Numbered from the stretch's first letter, positions 41,937-52,448 are shown. The stretch is DNA of 64,000 bases from Mycobacterium sp. OTB74 (GCF_029892685.1 NZ_JARXVD010000003.1:1-64000), one strand, 5' to 3'. Numbers and translations are program-made. The notes: generated by a model from the sequence alone, not told the origin.

Positions 41937-43037
41937 CTACAACGCAATGGTCAGCAAGAGCCGTACGAGTTCGGCCTGCCGATGGGTGTTGGTCTTGTTG
42001 AAAATGTGCTGGACGTGGGTCTTCACGGTCCCCGCCGACAGGCACATGCTGTCGGCGATCGGCTTGATCCCGTCGCCGCGCAGCAGGCGGATCGCGACAG
42101 CGGCTTCGGCCTTGGTCATCCCGTACAGGCGCCGCAGTAGCTCGGTCGGCGGCTCTGGTTGAACCTCGGGATCGATGATCAGGACCAGCGCGCGGGGAGC
42201 GCCGAGCGTGCGGGCGGCGGACCGGAATGGCAGCACGTGAATGACGTAAGGGCGGCGCCCGGATGGCCTGGGGCACAGCACGGAGGTTTCCGTGTATGGG
42301 CCCGAATAGTTCGGCTCCAAAACGCAGTAGATGGCTCGATGAAGCTCGGTGTCGGCGCGCGGCTGGGCGGCCTCGAACATCCCGTGCGGGATGCTCAGCC
42401 CGTCCTGACAGTTGACGATCCGTTCGGCCGCGGTGTTGAGGTACCGCACGGTCAGTCCATCTCCGACGACTGCCATGCCGATGCGGGTGACGTCGTCCAT
42501 GGCGACCGAGATGTCATTCGCCTGGTGCGTGACATCATGCATGTCCCGGTGAATTCGCAACGCCCGTTGCAAGTGGGGAATCAGTGCATTTGTGAGGTCG
42601 ATGCGTTCTCGGGTATCAAACGGTTCGTCTCCCATCTTCGCCGCGACCAGAAAACACACCGGGGTGTCGTCGCTGGTCAGCCGTACAAACAGGCCATCGT
42701 CGAGATTGAACCGATGCATCCAGTCGTGGTAGAACTCCGAGTCCGGTTGCAGCGCGGCCAGGGCCTGTCCGCCACGGATCAACCCCACCGGTCCGGTTTC
42801 GACAGCTTCGAGGACGTAGTCGATGTGGCGGTAGTACCCCTCGTAGTCCTGCCGGGCTTCCATCGGGATGCTCGCGCTCTGCGGGGCCCGGCTCACACTG
42901 TCGGCCACCACGAGGCCGGCGCCTTCGGCTCCGAACGTACGACTGATGTCCGTCAGTGCCACGATCCAGTCCTCGGGATGGATCGCTGCGTCGTAGATCG
43001 ACGAGACTATGCGCGAGAACTCATCGACACTAACCAT
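41937..43037 (-). CDS. LuxR-family transcriptional regulator with PAS/GAF-like sensor
   Basis: 366 residues from ATG 43037 (a start at 43055 would add six). The N-terminal domain (about 1-180) begins SVDEFSRIVSSIYDAAIHPEDW, a motif common to a family of one-component LuxR regulators, followed by a central PAS-like region (IGMAVVGDGLTVRYLNTAAERIV). The C-terminal helix-turn-helix reads YGMTKAEAAVAIRLLRGD...SAGTVKTHVQHIFNKTNTHRQAELVRL. No receiver domain, so it probably binds a ligand directly. It lies between the hydrolase and the Rieske operon; target unknown. Confidence 0.87.
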   Translation of the reverse strand: MVSVDEFSRIVSSIYDAAIHPEDWIVALTDISRTFGAEGAGLVVADSVSRAPQSASIPMEARQDYEGYYRHIDYVLEAVETGPVGLIRGGQALAALQPDSEFYHDWMHRFNLDDGLFVRLTSDDTPVCFLVAAKMGDEPFDTRERIDLTNALIPHLQRALRIHRDMHDVTHQANDISVAMDDVTRIGMAVVGDGLTVRYLNTAAERIVNCQDGLSIPHGMFEAAQPRADTELHRAIYCVLEPNYSGPYTETSVLCPRPSGRRPYVIHVLPFRSAARTLGAPRALVLIIDPEVQPEPPTELLRRLYGMTKAEAAVAIRLLRGDGIKPIADSMCLSAGTVKTHVQHIFNKTNTHRQAELVRLLLTIAL

Positions 43038-43149
43038 GCCCGGATCTCTCGGCACCCAGCCTCATACATCGATCTGCACCCTCCGCGATGGCGCTCACAG
43101 CATATTGTCAGCAATTATGGGCGAGCGCGGCCGGAAGATCAATCGCTGG

Positions 43150-44232
43150 TCAGTCCAGCTTGAATCGGCCGGCAAAGCCGCGCAGTGGTAGATCGGCGCT
43201 TGTCAACAAGCCGGGCGGTGCCGCCACTACAGACGCGATGGCGCTCAACGCGGGCATGCCCGTCACCGTCATGCCGATGGAGGCGAAGTTGTCCGGGTTG
43301 GACAGGTCAACTCCAGGCTTGGGGAAGATCATGTGCTTGTTGTAGACGCACGGGTCACCCTTGATCTGGGTGATGTAGCAGCCCTGGACCTTCCAGCTCG
43401 GGTCGGTGTGCGGGGTCATTTGCCATTCCAGATGGGTCTCGACTCGAGGTACCCCGTTCACCATGCCCTGATACTTGATGTAGTTGCCGCCGAGTGATCC
43501 CTTCGGCAAGGTGTACCAGCCCAGGTCGACATCCTTTGTGCAGGAGCCTAATTCGTAGCTGAACTTGACCTCGTCGAGTTCCAGTCCGAAGCAGTCGGCC
43601 ATCATCAGTACGCTGTCGGCGAACACCCGGGTGTACTTCTCCAGCTTGGCCGGGATCGACGGATCATCAACGGGCAGGCCGTAACCCACCTCGATCCAGG
43701 TGTCCTTGGAGTGGTGGCAGGACACGTCGACCGACTCGATGGTGGTGACGTTCTCGATCTCGGCAACGTCGGCCGAACACACCACCCCCAGAATCTGATT
43801 CAGACCAGGGTTCATACCCGTGCCGTAGAACGTCGAGCCACCCTTCGCGCAGGCCTCCGAAAGTAGTTGCGATACAGACTTTCCGGACGGGTGCGGGTGG
43901 TTGGTGTCGCGGTGCCAGCCGGTGATCCAGTCCGCGGTGGTGACGATGTTGATGCCGGCCTCAAGAACCTTCACGTAGAGGTCCTCGTCGGGGAACACCC
44001 CGTGGAAGGTCATCACATCTGGTTTCGCAGCGATGATGTCGTCGACCGATCCGGTGGCGATCACCCCGTTGGGTGCCAGCCCGGCGATCTCACCGGCATC
44101 CCGACCGACCTTCTCCGGCGTGTAGCAGTGCAGCCCAATGAGTTCCAGGTCCGGGCGATCAGCGATGCGCTTGATCATCTCGGTGCCGACGTTGCCGGTG
44201 GCTACCTGGAAGACGCGGATCTTGTCGCTCAT
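43150..44232 (-). CDS. NAD(P)-binding oxidoreductase, dihydrodipicolinate-reductase-like
   Basis: 360 residues from ATG 44232, whose ATGA overlaps the Rieske gene stop; a longer frame is rejected. The N-terminal Rossmann segment is IRVFQVATGNVGTEMIKRI, then LIGLHCYTPEKVGRDAGEIAG. Members of this group resemble 2,4-diaminopentanoate dehydrogenase/DapB. They often lie in mycobacterial catabolic operons, substrate unknown. Coupled translation with the oxygenase suggests that it acts on the oxygenase product or a related intermediate. The 112 bp between its 3' end and the next minus-strand gene hold nothing evident. Confidence 0.82.
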   Translation of the reverse strand: MSDKIRVFQVATGNVGTEMIKRIADRPDLELIGLHCYTPEKVGRDAGEIAGLAPNGVIATGSVDDIIAAKPDVMTFHGVFPDEDLYVKVLEAGINIVTTADWITGWHRDTNHPHPSGKSVSQLLSEACAKGGSTFYGTGMNPGLNQILGVVCSADVAEIENVTTIESVDVSCHHSKDTWIEVGYGLPVDDPSIPAKLEKYTRVFADSVLMMADCFGLELDEVKFSYELGSCTKDVDLGWYTLPKGSLGGNYIKYQGMVNGVPRVETHLEWQMTPHTDPSWKVQGCYITQIKGDPCVYNKHMIFPKPGVDLSNPDNFASIGMTVTGMPALSAIASVVAAPPGLLTSADLPLRGFAGRFKLD

Positions 44233-45269
44233 TGGTTGTCTGCCTTTCGTTGTGCTGCGAGTTCTGCGGCACTGCCGCCTTTGCCATCTGGGTAGAATTG
44301 CTTGGCCCACTTGCGAATAGCAGTGAAGCCCTCGTATTCGGCGGTGGCCAGCGCCGGTGGATCCGAATAGCGCTGGTAGCGCCAGATATCGATGTCCTGG
44401 GCGAACTGCCGGATCACTTCTTCGCCGAACATCTGCGCCTTGTCCGCGGTGCGCTGATCATCTCGGCCGGGAGTGCGCCCGATGTACACCATGAACCGCA
44501 CGTCCGAGGTGGACTCGTCCACTGGGGTGACCGCCGAGATGGTGCGGTTGTCGATCATGCCCCAGCTCTTGGTCACGGCAATGCCCAGACCGCCGTTGAT
44601 GGCCTCGACGCCGCTGTTGACGTCCTCGATGCTCTGCCCGTCGTCACCCTCGAAGGTGATGGTGAAATCGACGTACGACCAAGGCTCGTCGAAGTCATGC
44701 CGGGTGAACTTCGGCACGATCGGGGTCTGGTGCACGTACTTGAAATGTGCGAAATCCACGCCGTTTTCGAGCACGTACTGCGGGTGTATCTCCAGGGCGG
44801 TGCGGTACAGCCGCTGCTGCGGGTAGTAGTCGGCTGAGGTTTTTGGGGGCGTCTCACCATTGAAGTTGGCGAAGATGTCCGGGGCTTCAAAGTAAGGTTC
44901 ACGGCCTTCGGTGTCATGCCAGATGTAGACCGAGGCGTTGCGCTCGACGACGGGGTAGGTGCGGATGCGTCGGCCGCGGTTGGGGCGGTCCTGATAAGGG
45001 ATGCAGACATTGCGGCCGTCGGTGTTCCACTGCCAGCCGTGGAAGGCGCACTGGATCACTTCGCCCTCGACATGGCCGCCGTGGCCCAGGTGCGCGCCGA
45101 GATGCTCGCAGTAAGCGTCCATGACCGTCAGCACGCCGGATTGCGTTCTCCAGGCAATCATTTCGCGGTCGAAGTACTTCATCCGGTGCACGTTGCCGAC
45201 GCCGATCTCATCAGACCAGGCGACCTGGAACCACCCGGTGGGCTTCATCGACAGTGGCGGTTTGGCCAT
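44229..45269 (-). CDS. Rieske non-heme iron oxygenase, KshA-like
   Basis: 346 residues. Rieske [2Fe-2S] ligands are CEHLGAHLG and CAFHGW (about residues 54-77), and the catalytic iron motif is ENGVDFAHFKYVH with the bridging Asp. Size and layout match the 3-ketosteroid 9-alpha-hydroxylase oxygenase KshA and its paralogues rather than ring-hydroxylating dioxygenase alpha subunits. A separate reductase is needed and not encoded nearby. First gene of a two-gene operon and divergent from a TetR gene with a candidate operator 6 bp from its start. Steroid-like substrate is inference. Confidence 0.9.
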   Translation of the reverse strand: MAKPPLSMKPTGWFQVAWSDEIGVGNVHRMKYFDREMIAWRTQSGVLTVMDAYCEHLGAHLGHGGHVEGEVIQCAFHGWQWNTDGRNVCIPYQDRPNRGRRIRTYPVVERNASVYIWHDTEGREPYFEAPDIFANFNGETPPKTSADYYPQQRLYRTALEIHPQYVLENGVDFAHFKYVHQTPIVPKFTRHDFDEPWSYVDFTITFEGDDGQSIEDVNSGVEAINGGLGIAVTKSWGMIDNRTISAVTPVDESTSDVRFMVYIGRTPGRDDQRTADKAQMFGEEVIRQFAQDIDIWRYQRYSDPPALATAEYEGFTAIRKWAKQFYPDGKGGSAAELAAQRKADNQ

Positions 45270-45274
45270 GATTC

Positions 45275-45299
45275 GGACTCTAGAAAAGATTCATAGTCC
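45275..45299. promoter_or_regulatory. candidate operator between Rieske oxygenase and TetR genes
   Basis: GGACT (45275-45279) and AGTCC (45295-45299) form the arms of a 25-bp imperfect palindrome in the 69-bp divergent gap. It would overlap the ribosome site and promoter of the oxygenase gene. Symmetry is weaker than that of the other operators in this window. Confidence 0.45.
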
Positions 45300-45338
45300 T
45301 GTCAATGAAAAGTTGGCTTGCTGGGTTACGATGCAGAA

Positions 45339-45959
45339 ATGGTGGAACCGGATAGCGCGGGGCGGCGGGCCAACCGCCGAGGCCTGGCCACTCGGGAGAC
45401 ACTGTTGGCGGCCGCGGTGAAAGCGCTGGCCTCAGGTGACCCGGGCGCGGTGTCGGCCAATCGGATTGCCAAACAGATAGGGGTGACCTGGGGGACGGTC
45501 CAGTACCAGTTCGGCGACACCGACGGATTCTGGGCCGCGGTCTTGCATTTCACCGCCGAGCGCCGCGCCAACCTGTTCCGCGAGACCGACACCGGCCTGT
45601 CGCTACGCGACCGCGTGGCCGGCATCATCGACACTCTGTATGACGGACTGACCGCCACCGATTCGCGGGCGATCGAGAGCCTGCGAGCTGCGTTGCCGCG
45701 CGATTACGTTGAGCTGGAACGGCTTTACCCGCGCACCGCCGCGGAGTTCTATTCCTGGGGGCAGAGTTGGCAGGAGACCTGCCAGAAGGCCTTCGCGGAC
45801 TTGAAGGTGGATCCGCACCGGGTGCGAGAGGTCGCGTCATTCATCCCCGGCGCCATGCGCGGCATCACCTCCGAACGGCAGTTGGGCAGCTATTCGGATC
45901 TGGATGAAGCTCGGCGCGGGCTGACCAACGCCATCGTCAGCTACCTCGGTGGCGCATGA
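45339..45959 (+). CDS. TetR-family transcriptional regulator of the Rieske operon
   Basis: 206 residues from ATG 45339. Helix-turn-helix: TRETLLAAAVKALASGDPGAVSANRIAKQIGVTWGTVQYQFGDTDGFW. The ligand domain is helical with no recognised specificity. Divergent orientation and the intergenic palindrome suggest that it controls the oxygenase and reductase pair. Its stop faces the PE-PPE gene tail to tail, 9 bp apart. Confidence 0.9.
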   Translation: MVEPDSAGRRANRRGLATRETLLAAAVKALASGDPGAVSANRIAKQIGVTWGTVQYQFGDTDGFWAAVLHFTAERRANLFRETDTGLSLRDRVAGIIDTLYDGLTATDSRAIESLRAALPRDYVELERLYPRTAAEFYSWGQSWQETCQKAFADLKVDPHRVREVASFIPGAMRGITSERQLGSYSDLDEARRGLTNAIVSYLGGA

Positions 45960-45968
45960 CTTCTCGGC

Positions 45969-47198
45969 TCAGGCTGCAGGCTTGGCCTTGCTGATAGCGG
46001 GCTTGTTTGTGATGAGGTGACGGCCGAGAGGCTTCTGCTTCGGATCATCGGTCTTTATTGGCTGTAGCGCAACAGCTTTCGGTGTTGGTTTCTGCGTCAG
46101 CCCCTGTTTTGGTGCAACGGTCAGGGCAGGCTTCTTGGCGGCTGTGGACTCGGGATTCGTGGCTGGAGCGGGCGTGATGCTGGACAGTGACTGAATGTCG
46201 TGGGTGAAGTTGGCGACACCCTGATTGATGGCGCCGGGTAGTTCGTTGATGGCCTCGTTGACTTTGGCCGCCGGGGTGAACAACGAAAAGGGCGTGGGTG
46301 TGGCCGGATTCAGGTTCTGGCGGTCGGTGTAGCCCATGTCGATCAGTACCCGAAGCGTCGGCTCGATGGCATCGAGGACCGGCTTGGTCAACGCCGTCAG
46401 TCCGAGGGCTGCTGAGGCCTGGCGGATCGGCGCCAGCAGTGGCAGGTCGTTGTTGTAGACGAGCACGTAGCTGTCCTTGCCGCCGGCGCTGTTGGTCACC
46501 GTCGTGGTGATGGCCGGGGTGGTGCCGGGCACGATCGAGTTGTAGTACTGATCGGGGTGCGCATACTCCACGGCCAGCAGGGTGTTCGCCAGCGAGAGCG
46601 GGTTGAAGTAGGCAGGGAAATCGCCGTACGGGTCGTACTCGTTGACCACGTACTCGCTGTTGTACGGTGACGCCTGGGCCGCCCCCATGTTGTCGACGAT
46701 GAACGGCACGCTGATGCCGGGGAAGCGGGCGAAGATGCCACCGTTACCGGCGAACGGTGAGGCGATCATCAGGAACGACAGCTGTGACGGGGCGGGCCCT
46801 GAATTGTTGCTGACCAGCTGACGTTTGGCGGCTTCGGCGCCCAGGGTGCCCTCCGAATAGCCGGCGACGATCAACTGCTGACCGGGCCGACTGGTGATGG
46901 CGCTGGTGACCAGCGGCGCTGAGACGTTGGTACTGGCCGTCAATTGGATGGTCGCCGGGTAGTAGATCGGGTAGTAGTCATACCCTGGCGGGACGACCGT
47001 GCCACCTAGCTTGCTGGGGACGTTCGCTGACAGCGCATCGCCGCGTCCGCCGATACCGATGACGGTGTTTACCAATCCGACCATGAAATTGGCTGCACTG
47101 ATGCCGGCAGCGTGCCCGACAATTAGGACGCAACACGTGATGACAAGTAAAAACAATTGCGAAACTGCGCGGAGAGTTGAAACATGCCGGTGCGACAT
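45969..47198 (-). CDS. secreted PE-PPE-domain protein (alpha/beta hydrolase fold)
   Basis: 409 residues. A signal-anchor or signal peptide (LRAVSQLFLLVITCCVLIVGHAAGISA) is followed by a PE-PPE domain: PPGYDYYPIYYPATIQL, then GQQLIVAGYSEGTLGAEA with the serine-nucleophile elbow GYSEG. PE-PPE domains have esterase or acyltransferase activity and act on trehalose or other lipids in some members. There is no PE or PPE N-terminal domain. The C-terminal 90 residues are Lys/Pro/Ala-rich (KPALTVAPKQGLTQKPTPK) and probably disordered. Confidence 0.87.
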   Translation of the reverse strand: MSHRHVSTLRAVSQLFLLVITCCVLIVGHAAGISAANFMVGLVNTVIGIGGRGDALSANVPSKLGGTVVPPGYDYYPIYYPATIQLTASTNVSAPLVTSAITSRPGQQLIVAGYSEGTLGAEAAKRQLVSNNSGPAPSQLSFLMIASPFAGNGGIFARFPGISVPFIVDNMGAAQASPYNSEYVVNEYDPYGDFPAYFNPLSLANTLLAVEYAHPDQYYNSIVPGTTPAITTTVTNSAGGKDSYVLVYNNDLPLLAPIRQASAALGLTALTKPVLDAIEPTLRVLIDMGYTDRQNLNPATPTPFSLFTPAAKVNEAINELPGAINQGVANFTHDIQSLSSITPAPATNPESTAAKKPALTVAPKQGLTQKPTPKAVALQPIKTDDPKQKPLGRHLITNKPAISKAKPAA

Positions 47199-47306
47199 TG
47201 GGTCCCCTGGGCGTAGCTTGTCGGTAGCTGCGCACCGCAGATTACTCCCGTCCTAGGGCCTTGGTCAGGAATCTGCAAGGTTTGCTGCGCATCGTCGGCA
47301 AAATGC

Positions 47307-47340
47307 GACGGGCGGCACCCTGTCAGGAGTGCCGCCCGTC
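47307..47340 (-). terminator. strong hairpin downstream of lpqH
   Basis: GACGGGCGGCAC (47307-47318) and its exact complement (47329-47340) form a 12-bp stem with a 10-nt loop. It is 18 bp past the lpqH stop on the minus strand, and is followed there by GCATTTTGCC, a short T-run. Probably terminates lpqH. Confidence 0.8.
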
Positions 47341-47358
47341 ATCGGGAAAGTCAGCCCA

Positions 47359-47874
47359 CTAAGGACACGTGACCTCCATTTCGAAGGACTTCTTGGCCGG
47401 CCCCGCCGTAGGGTTGGACATGTCCACCGCCGAGATGGTTCCGGTGATCTTGTAGGTCTTGCCGTCCCTGGTTGCCGTCGCCTCGTTGCCGGGTACGCCT
47501 TCGGCGTAAGCCAGGGCCGTCCCGCCGACATTGCCCAATCCGACGGCTTTGACCACTGGCGGATCTGCGTCGGTCAACGTGGCGCCCAGGCCGCCCGAGG
47601 CATTACCAATGCCAATGACGACGTTCCCGCCCGATGTGGTGCACCCGATTGAGCCAGCGACATCCTGTGGCTGACCGTCCACGGTGACCTTTGCGGTCCC
47701 GGAGCCGGCTGCCGCATTGCCGCCATTCGGCAGGCTGGTCGCCACCGATGCCGTGGCCGTGGCGCCGCCCGTCGCGCCCGAAGAACCGGACGACGACTTC
47801 TCGTGTGAACAGCCGGTCAGACCGGCGATCAGAATTGCCGCACCACCCGCGGCGATAGCCAAACCACGCTTCAT
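47359..47874 (-). CDS. lpqH: LpqH-family lipoprotein (19-kDa antigen homologue)
   Basis: 171 residues. The signal peptide MKRGLAIAAGGAAILIAGLTGC ends in a lipobox at Cys22. A low-complexity Ser/Gly/Ala linker (23-65) precedes the LpqH domain: KVTVDGQPQDVAGSIGCTTSGGNVVIGIGN, VVKAVGLGNVGGTALAYAEG and KTYKITGTISAVDMSNP, ending EMEVTCP. The two Cys of the domain (IGCTT, VTCP) are spaced as in the M. tuberculosis 19-kDa antigen (Rv3763). AAGGAG lies 8 bp before ATG 47874. In M. tuberculosis lpqH borders tcrXY and the sulfatase gene; here it is about 20 kb from the sulfatase homologue, so the block has been rearranged. Confidence 0.93.
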   Translation of the reverse strand: MKRGLAIAAGGAAILIAGLTGCSHEKSSSGSSGATGGATATASVATSLPNGGNAAAGSGTAKVTVDGQPQDVAGSIGCTTSGGNVVIGIGNASGGLGATLTDADPPVVKAVGLGNVGGTALAYAEGVPGNEATATRDGKTYKITGTISAVDMSNPTAGPAKKSFEMEVTCP

Positions 47875-48058
47875 AAGTGTGCTCCTTTGTGCATGCGAAC
47901 CATCGATGTTGACGGGTCCGTCAGGTGAAGTATGGGCGTTTGCTGCGTTTTGCGAATATATTTTCGGAAGAGTGGTCGGGTGAATTGGGAAGTTTGCCCG
48001 CTGTACACGGGGGCGACGTCCATTTGTGTGCCCGCGCGGAAGTCGTCAGGTTGGTTGA

Positions 48059-49306
<1,248 letters not shown>

Positions 49307-49339
49307 GTAGCCACCTGCGACGTTACGTGCGCGTGCACA

Positions 49340-50581
49340 ATGGGTCGCATGGTTGCCGCATCCGGCGTGGTGGACACGCAGGCATTGCTTCACGGACTGA
49401 TGGATCCTGAGTTCCGCATCGATCCATACCCGCTGTACTCGAAGTTCCGGGAAGCCGGACCGGTGGTGCTGTCGGACTCCAATCTGGTGGTGTTCTCCGG
49501 CTACACCGAGTGCGATGAGGTGTTGCGAAGCCCGCTGTCGGCCAATGACCGGTTGAAATCCACTGTGGCGCAACGACAGCTGGCCGAAGGACAGCGGCAA
49601 CCGCGGCCGCTGGGTGAGCCGGGCTTTTTGTTTCTCGATCCGCCTGATCACACCCGGCTGCGGATGTTGGCGCAAAAAGCCTTCGCGCCCAAGGTGATCA
49701 AGGCTCTCGAGCCCGACATCGAGGCCATGGTCGACGGACTGTTGGACGGGATCGAGTCCGCGGGCAACATGGACGTGGTGGCTGATCTCGCCTACCCGCT
49801 GCCGGTCGGGGTGATCTGTCGGCTGCTCGGGGTGCCGATGGAGGACGAGCCGCAGTTCAGTCGGGCGTCGGCACTGTTGGCGCAGAGTCTGGACCCGTTC
49901 ATCTCGTTCGCCGGTGAGATGCGGGACACCCAGGCAATGCTGGAATCGGGCCTCTGGCTGCGCGGCTACCTGCGCAAGTTGATCGAGGAACGGCGCAGCG
50001 ACCCGGGCGAAGATCTGATCTCGGCGCTGATCGCGGCTGAAGAGGACGGTGACCAGCTGACCTCTGAGGAGATCGTGGCGACCTGCAATCTGCTGCTGAT
50101 CGCCGGACACGAGACCACGGTCAACCTGATCTCCAATGCCGTGCTGGCCATGCTGCGCAATCCGCGGCTCTGGGCCGCGCTGAGCCAGGATGAGGGCAGC
50201 GCAGCGGCCATCGTCGAGGAGACCCTTCGCTTTGATCCGCCGGTGCAATTGACCAGCCGGGTGGCCACGGAGGACATGCGGGTTGGTGATGTCGACGTGC
50301 CCAAGGGCGACATCATGATGTTGTTACTTGCTGCAGCACAACGTGATCCGAGTGTCTACGAACGGCCCGACGAGTTCGACCCGGGTCGTGGGGTGATCAA
50401 GCACCTGTCATTCGGTAAGGGGCCGCACTTCTGCCTGGGCGCACCGTTGGCCCGACTGGAGGCTTCGGTGGCGCTATCTGCACTGGCCAAGCGGTTCCCG
50501 AATGCCCGATTGACAGGTGAGGCGGTCTACAAACCGAATCTGACCTTGCGGGGGCTTGCGTCGTTGTCGGTGGCGATTTAG
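49340..50581 (+). CDS. cytochrome P450
   Basis: 413 residues. I-helix motif IAGHETT, the ExxR pair EETLR, and the heme-binding loop FGKGPHFCLGAPLARLE with the thiolate Cys. N-terminus soluble, typical of bacterial class I P450s needing ferredoxin and reductase from elsewhere. Substrate unknown; no steroid or lipid genes other than the SDR follow. The SDR gene begins 38 bp downstream on the same strand. Confidence 0.94.
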   Translation: MGRMVAASGVVDTQALLHGLMDPEFRIDPYPLYSKFREAGPVVLSDSNLVVFSGYTECDEVLRSPLSANDRLKSTVAQRQLAEGQRQPRPLGEPGFLFLDPPDHTRLRMLAQKAFAPKVIKALEPDIEAMVDGLLDGIESAGNMDVVADLAYPLPVGVICRLLGVPMEDEPQFSRASALLAQSLDPFISFAGEMRDTQAMLESGLWLRGYLRKLIEERRSDPGEDLISALIAAEEDGDQLTSEEIVATCNLLLIAGHETTVNLISNAVLAMLRNPRLWAALSQDEGSAAAIVEETLRFDPPVQLTSRVATEDMRVGDVDVPKGDIMMLLLAAAQRDPSVYERPDEFDPGRGVIKHLSFGKGPHFCLGAPLARLEASVALSALAKRFPNARLTGEAVYKPNLTLRGLASLSVAI

Positions 50582-50619
50582 GGCGCTACGGTCGCGCGAG
50601 GTTCAGTACGCTCGGCGGT

Positions 50620-51459
50620 ATGCCTTCAGTTCTGGTCACCGGTGCCGGCCGCGGCATCGGCCGTGCAATCGCCGAACATCTGGCTTTGACCGGGTGGGAT
50701 GTCATCGCCGGGGTGCGGACGGAAGCCGATGCTGCTGATGTGGTGGCACTCAATCCGCAGCACATCTCTGCGGTGATCCTTGACGTCACCGATACCGGCC
50801 AAGTCGAGGCGCTGGCCGCGAACTTGCCGGCGCGGTTGGACGCGGTGGTGAACAATGCCGGCATTGTGGTGGCCGGCCCGGTCGAGACGCTGACTTCCGC
50901 GGACTGGCGCAAACAGTTCGACGTCAATGTGGTCGGGCAGTTCGCTGTCACGGCTGCGGTGTTACCCAAGTTGCGGGAGTCTTGCGGTCGGGTGGTGTTC
51001 ATTTCGAGTGTGAACGGCCAATTGTCCACGCCGATGCTGGGTGCTTATTCGGCGTCGAAGTTTGCCCTGGAGGCCGGTGCCGAGGCGCTGCGAATGGAGT
51101 TGCGGCCCTGGCGTATTCCGGTGGTGGTCATCGAGCCTGCGCAGACCGACACCGACATGTGGCGTAAGGCCGACGACATGGTCGCCGAGTTGGAGGACGC
51201 AACCTCACCGGACCACCATGCGCTGTATGACAAACACATCGCCGGGATGAAGAAAATGATTCCGCTGTCGCAGAAGATCGCGGTGGCGCCGGCGAAAGTC
51301 GTTGCGGTGGTGGAAGAAGCGCTCACTGCGCGTCGGCCCAGGGCTCGGTACATCGTCGGGATCGGTCCCAAGGCGCAGGTCGCTCTGATGGGAATTCTGC
51401 CGGCATCGCTGCGAGATGGTTTGTTGGCCAAGGCCTTCGGCGTGCCGCGCCGGGTCTGA
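50620..51459 (+). CDS. short-chain dehydrogenase/reductase
   Basis: 279 residues from ATG 50620. Rossmann motif VTGAGRGIGRAIAEHL, NNAG (VVNNAGIVV), Ser in ISSVNGQ, and YSASK catalytic pair. The C-terminal region is longer than the classical 250 and has a PKAQVALMGILPASL membrane-facing segment as in retinol/steroid-type SDRs. Probably co-transcribed with the P450, so an oxidised substrate relay is possible but unproven. Confidence 0.9.
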   Translation: MPSVLVTGAGRGIGRAIAEHLALTGWDVIAGVRTEADAADVVALNPQHISAVILDVTDTGQVEALAANLPARLDAVVNNAGIVVAGPVETLTSADWRKQFDVNVVGQFAVTAAVLPKLRESCGRVVFISSVNGQLSTPMLGAYSASKFALEAGAEALRMELRPWRIPVVVIEPAQTDTDMWRKADDMVAELEDATSPDHHALYDKHIAGMKKMIPLSQKIAVAPAKVVAVVEEALTARRPRARYIVGIGPKAQVALMGILPASLRDGLLAKAFGVPRRV

Positions 51460-51476
51460 CCATTCCGCTGGGTCGG

Positions 51477-52349
51477 CTAAGGGCGAAAGATCCACGGCTC
51501 GCGTGGAAGTCGGGTCGGATCGAACTGAGCCACCATCTCATCGAGTGTGTCGGCCATCATCCCCAGTGACCCGGCGATCTGCGCCATCGCACGCTCCGCG
51601 CCGATCTCCGAAACCGTCACCGCACCATCACGTTTGGCCAGTCGCTTGCCGTCGGCGTTGAGCACCAGCGGGACGTGCGCATAGATGGGTTGCGAATATC
51701 CGAGCAGCGCAGCAAGATACGCCTGACGGGGCGACGACGAGAGCAGGTCGTCGCCACGCACAACCTGATCGATGCCCTGCGCGGCGTCGTCTACCACCAC
51801 GGCCAGGTTGTACGCGGGCACACCGTCGCCGCGGCACAACACGAAATCATCTACCACGCCGGTGTATTGGCCGTGCAACAGGTCGGTGACGGTGAACTCA
51901 GTTGTATCCGACCGCAACCGGATTGCGGGTGGCTTGCTCGCGCGTCGCTCTCCGCGCTCGTGGTCGGTGAGGTTGCGGCAGGTGCCGGGGTAGGCCCCCT
52001 CAGGTGCGTGGGGTGCCCGCGGTGCCTGCAGGATGTCCTTTCGGCTGCAATAACATTCGAAGGTGAGGCCGCGAGCGGTCAGTTCGTCGACCACCAGGAG
52101 ATAGCGGCTTTCGTGCGCGGTCTGGTACTCCGGCGGTTCGTCCCAGGTCAGGCCGACCGCGGCAAGGTCTGCCAATTGGCGCTCGGCCACATCGGAGAAA
52201 GTCCGGTCGTCCAGGTCCTCAACCCGTAGCAGAAACCGCCGGTCAGTCGAGCGGGCGAACAGCCAGGCCAGTACCGCGGTGCGCACATTGCCGATGTGCA
52301 GATCGGCCGAAGGGCTCGGCGCGAAGCGGCCGGCAGGGGTCAGTGCCAC
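51477..52349 (-). CDS. gluQ: glutamyl-Q tRNA(Asp) synthetase GluQ
   Basis: 290 residues from GTG 52349. A truncated class I glutamyl-tRNA synthetase without the anticodon-binding domain. Motifs [14 protein letters not shown] (HIGH-like), [10 protein letters not shown], the zinc-site CYCSRKDI...CR region and KRLAKRDGA (KMSKS-like). The enzyme activates Glu and transfers it to the cyclopentene ring of queuosine in tRNA-Asp. That reaction presupposes queuosine, and a Tgt gene is nearby at 48071-49306. Convergent with the SDR gene. Confidence 0.92.
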   Translation of the reverse strand: MALTPAGRFAPSPSADLHIGNVRTAVLAWLFARSTDRRFLLRVEDLDDRTFSDVAERQLADLAAVGLTWDEPPEYQTAHESRYLLVVDELTARGLTFECYCSRKDILQAPRAPHAPEGAYPGTCRNLTDHERGERRASKPPAIRLRSDTTEFTVTDLLHGQYTGVVDDFVLCRGDGVPAYNLAVVVDDAAQGIDQVVRGDDLLSSSPRQAYLAALLGYSQPIYAHVPLVLNADGKRLAKRDGAVTVSEIGAERAMAQIAGSLGMMADTLDEMVAQFDPTRLPREPWIFRP

Positions 52350-52406
52350 GACGGCAATGTAGCGCGGCCGGTACCGAGTTCGACGTTTTGGCTGGGTTTA
52401 TTGGTA

Positions 52407-52439
52407 CTTTTCGGCCCGTATGTCCGTTTGGGCGAAAAG
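52407..52439 (-). terminator. hairpin downstream of the metallothionein-like gene
   Basis: CTTTTCGGCCC (52407-52417) faces GGGCGAAAAG (52430-52439) with a one-base bulge and 12-nt loop. It begins 10 bp past the stop of the small Cys-rich gene on the minus strand. No strong T-tract follows, so termination is tentative. Confidence 0.5.
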
Positions 52440-52448
52440 AGGAGTGGG

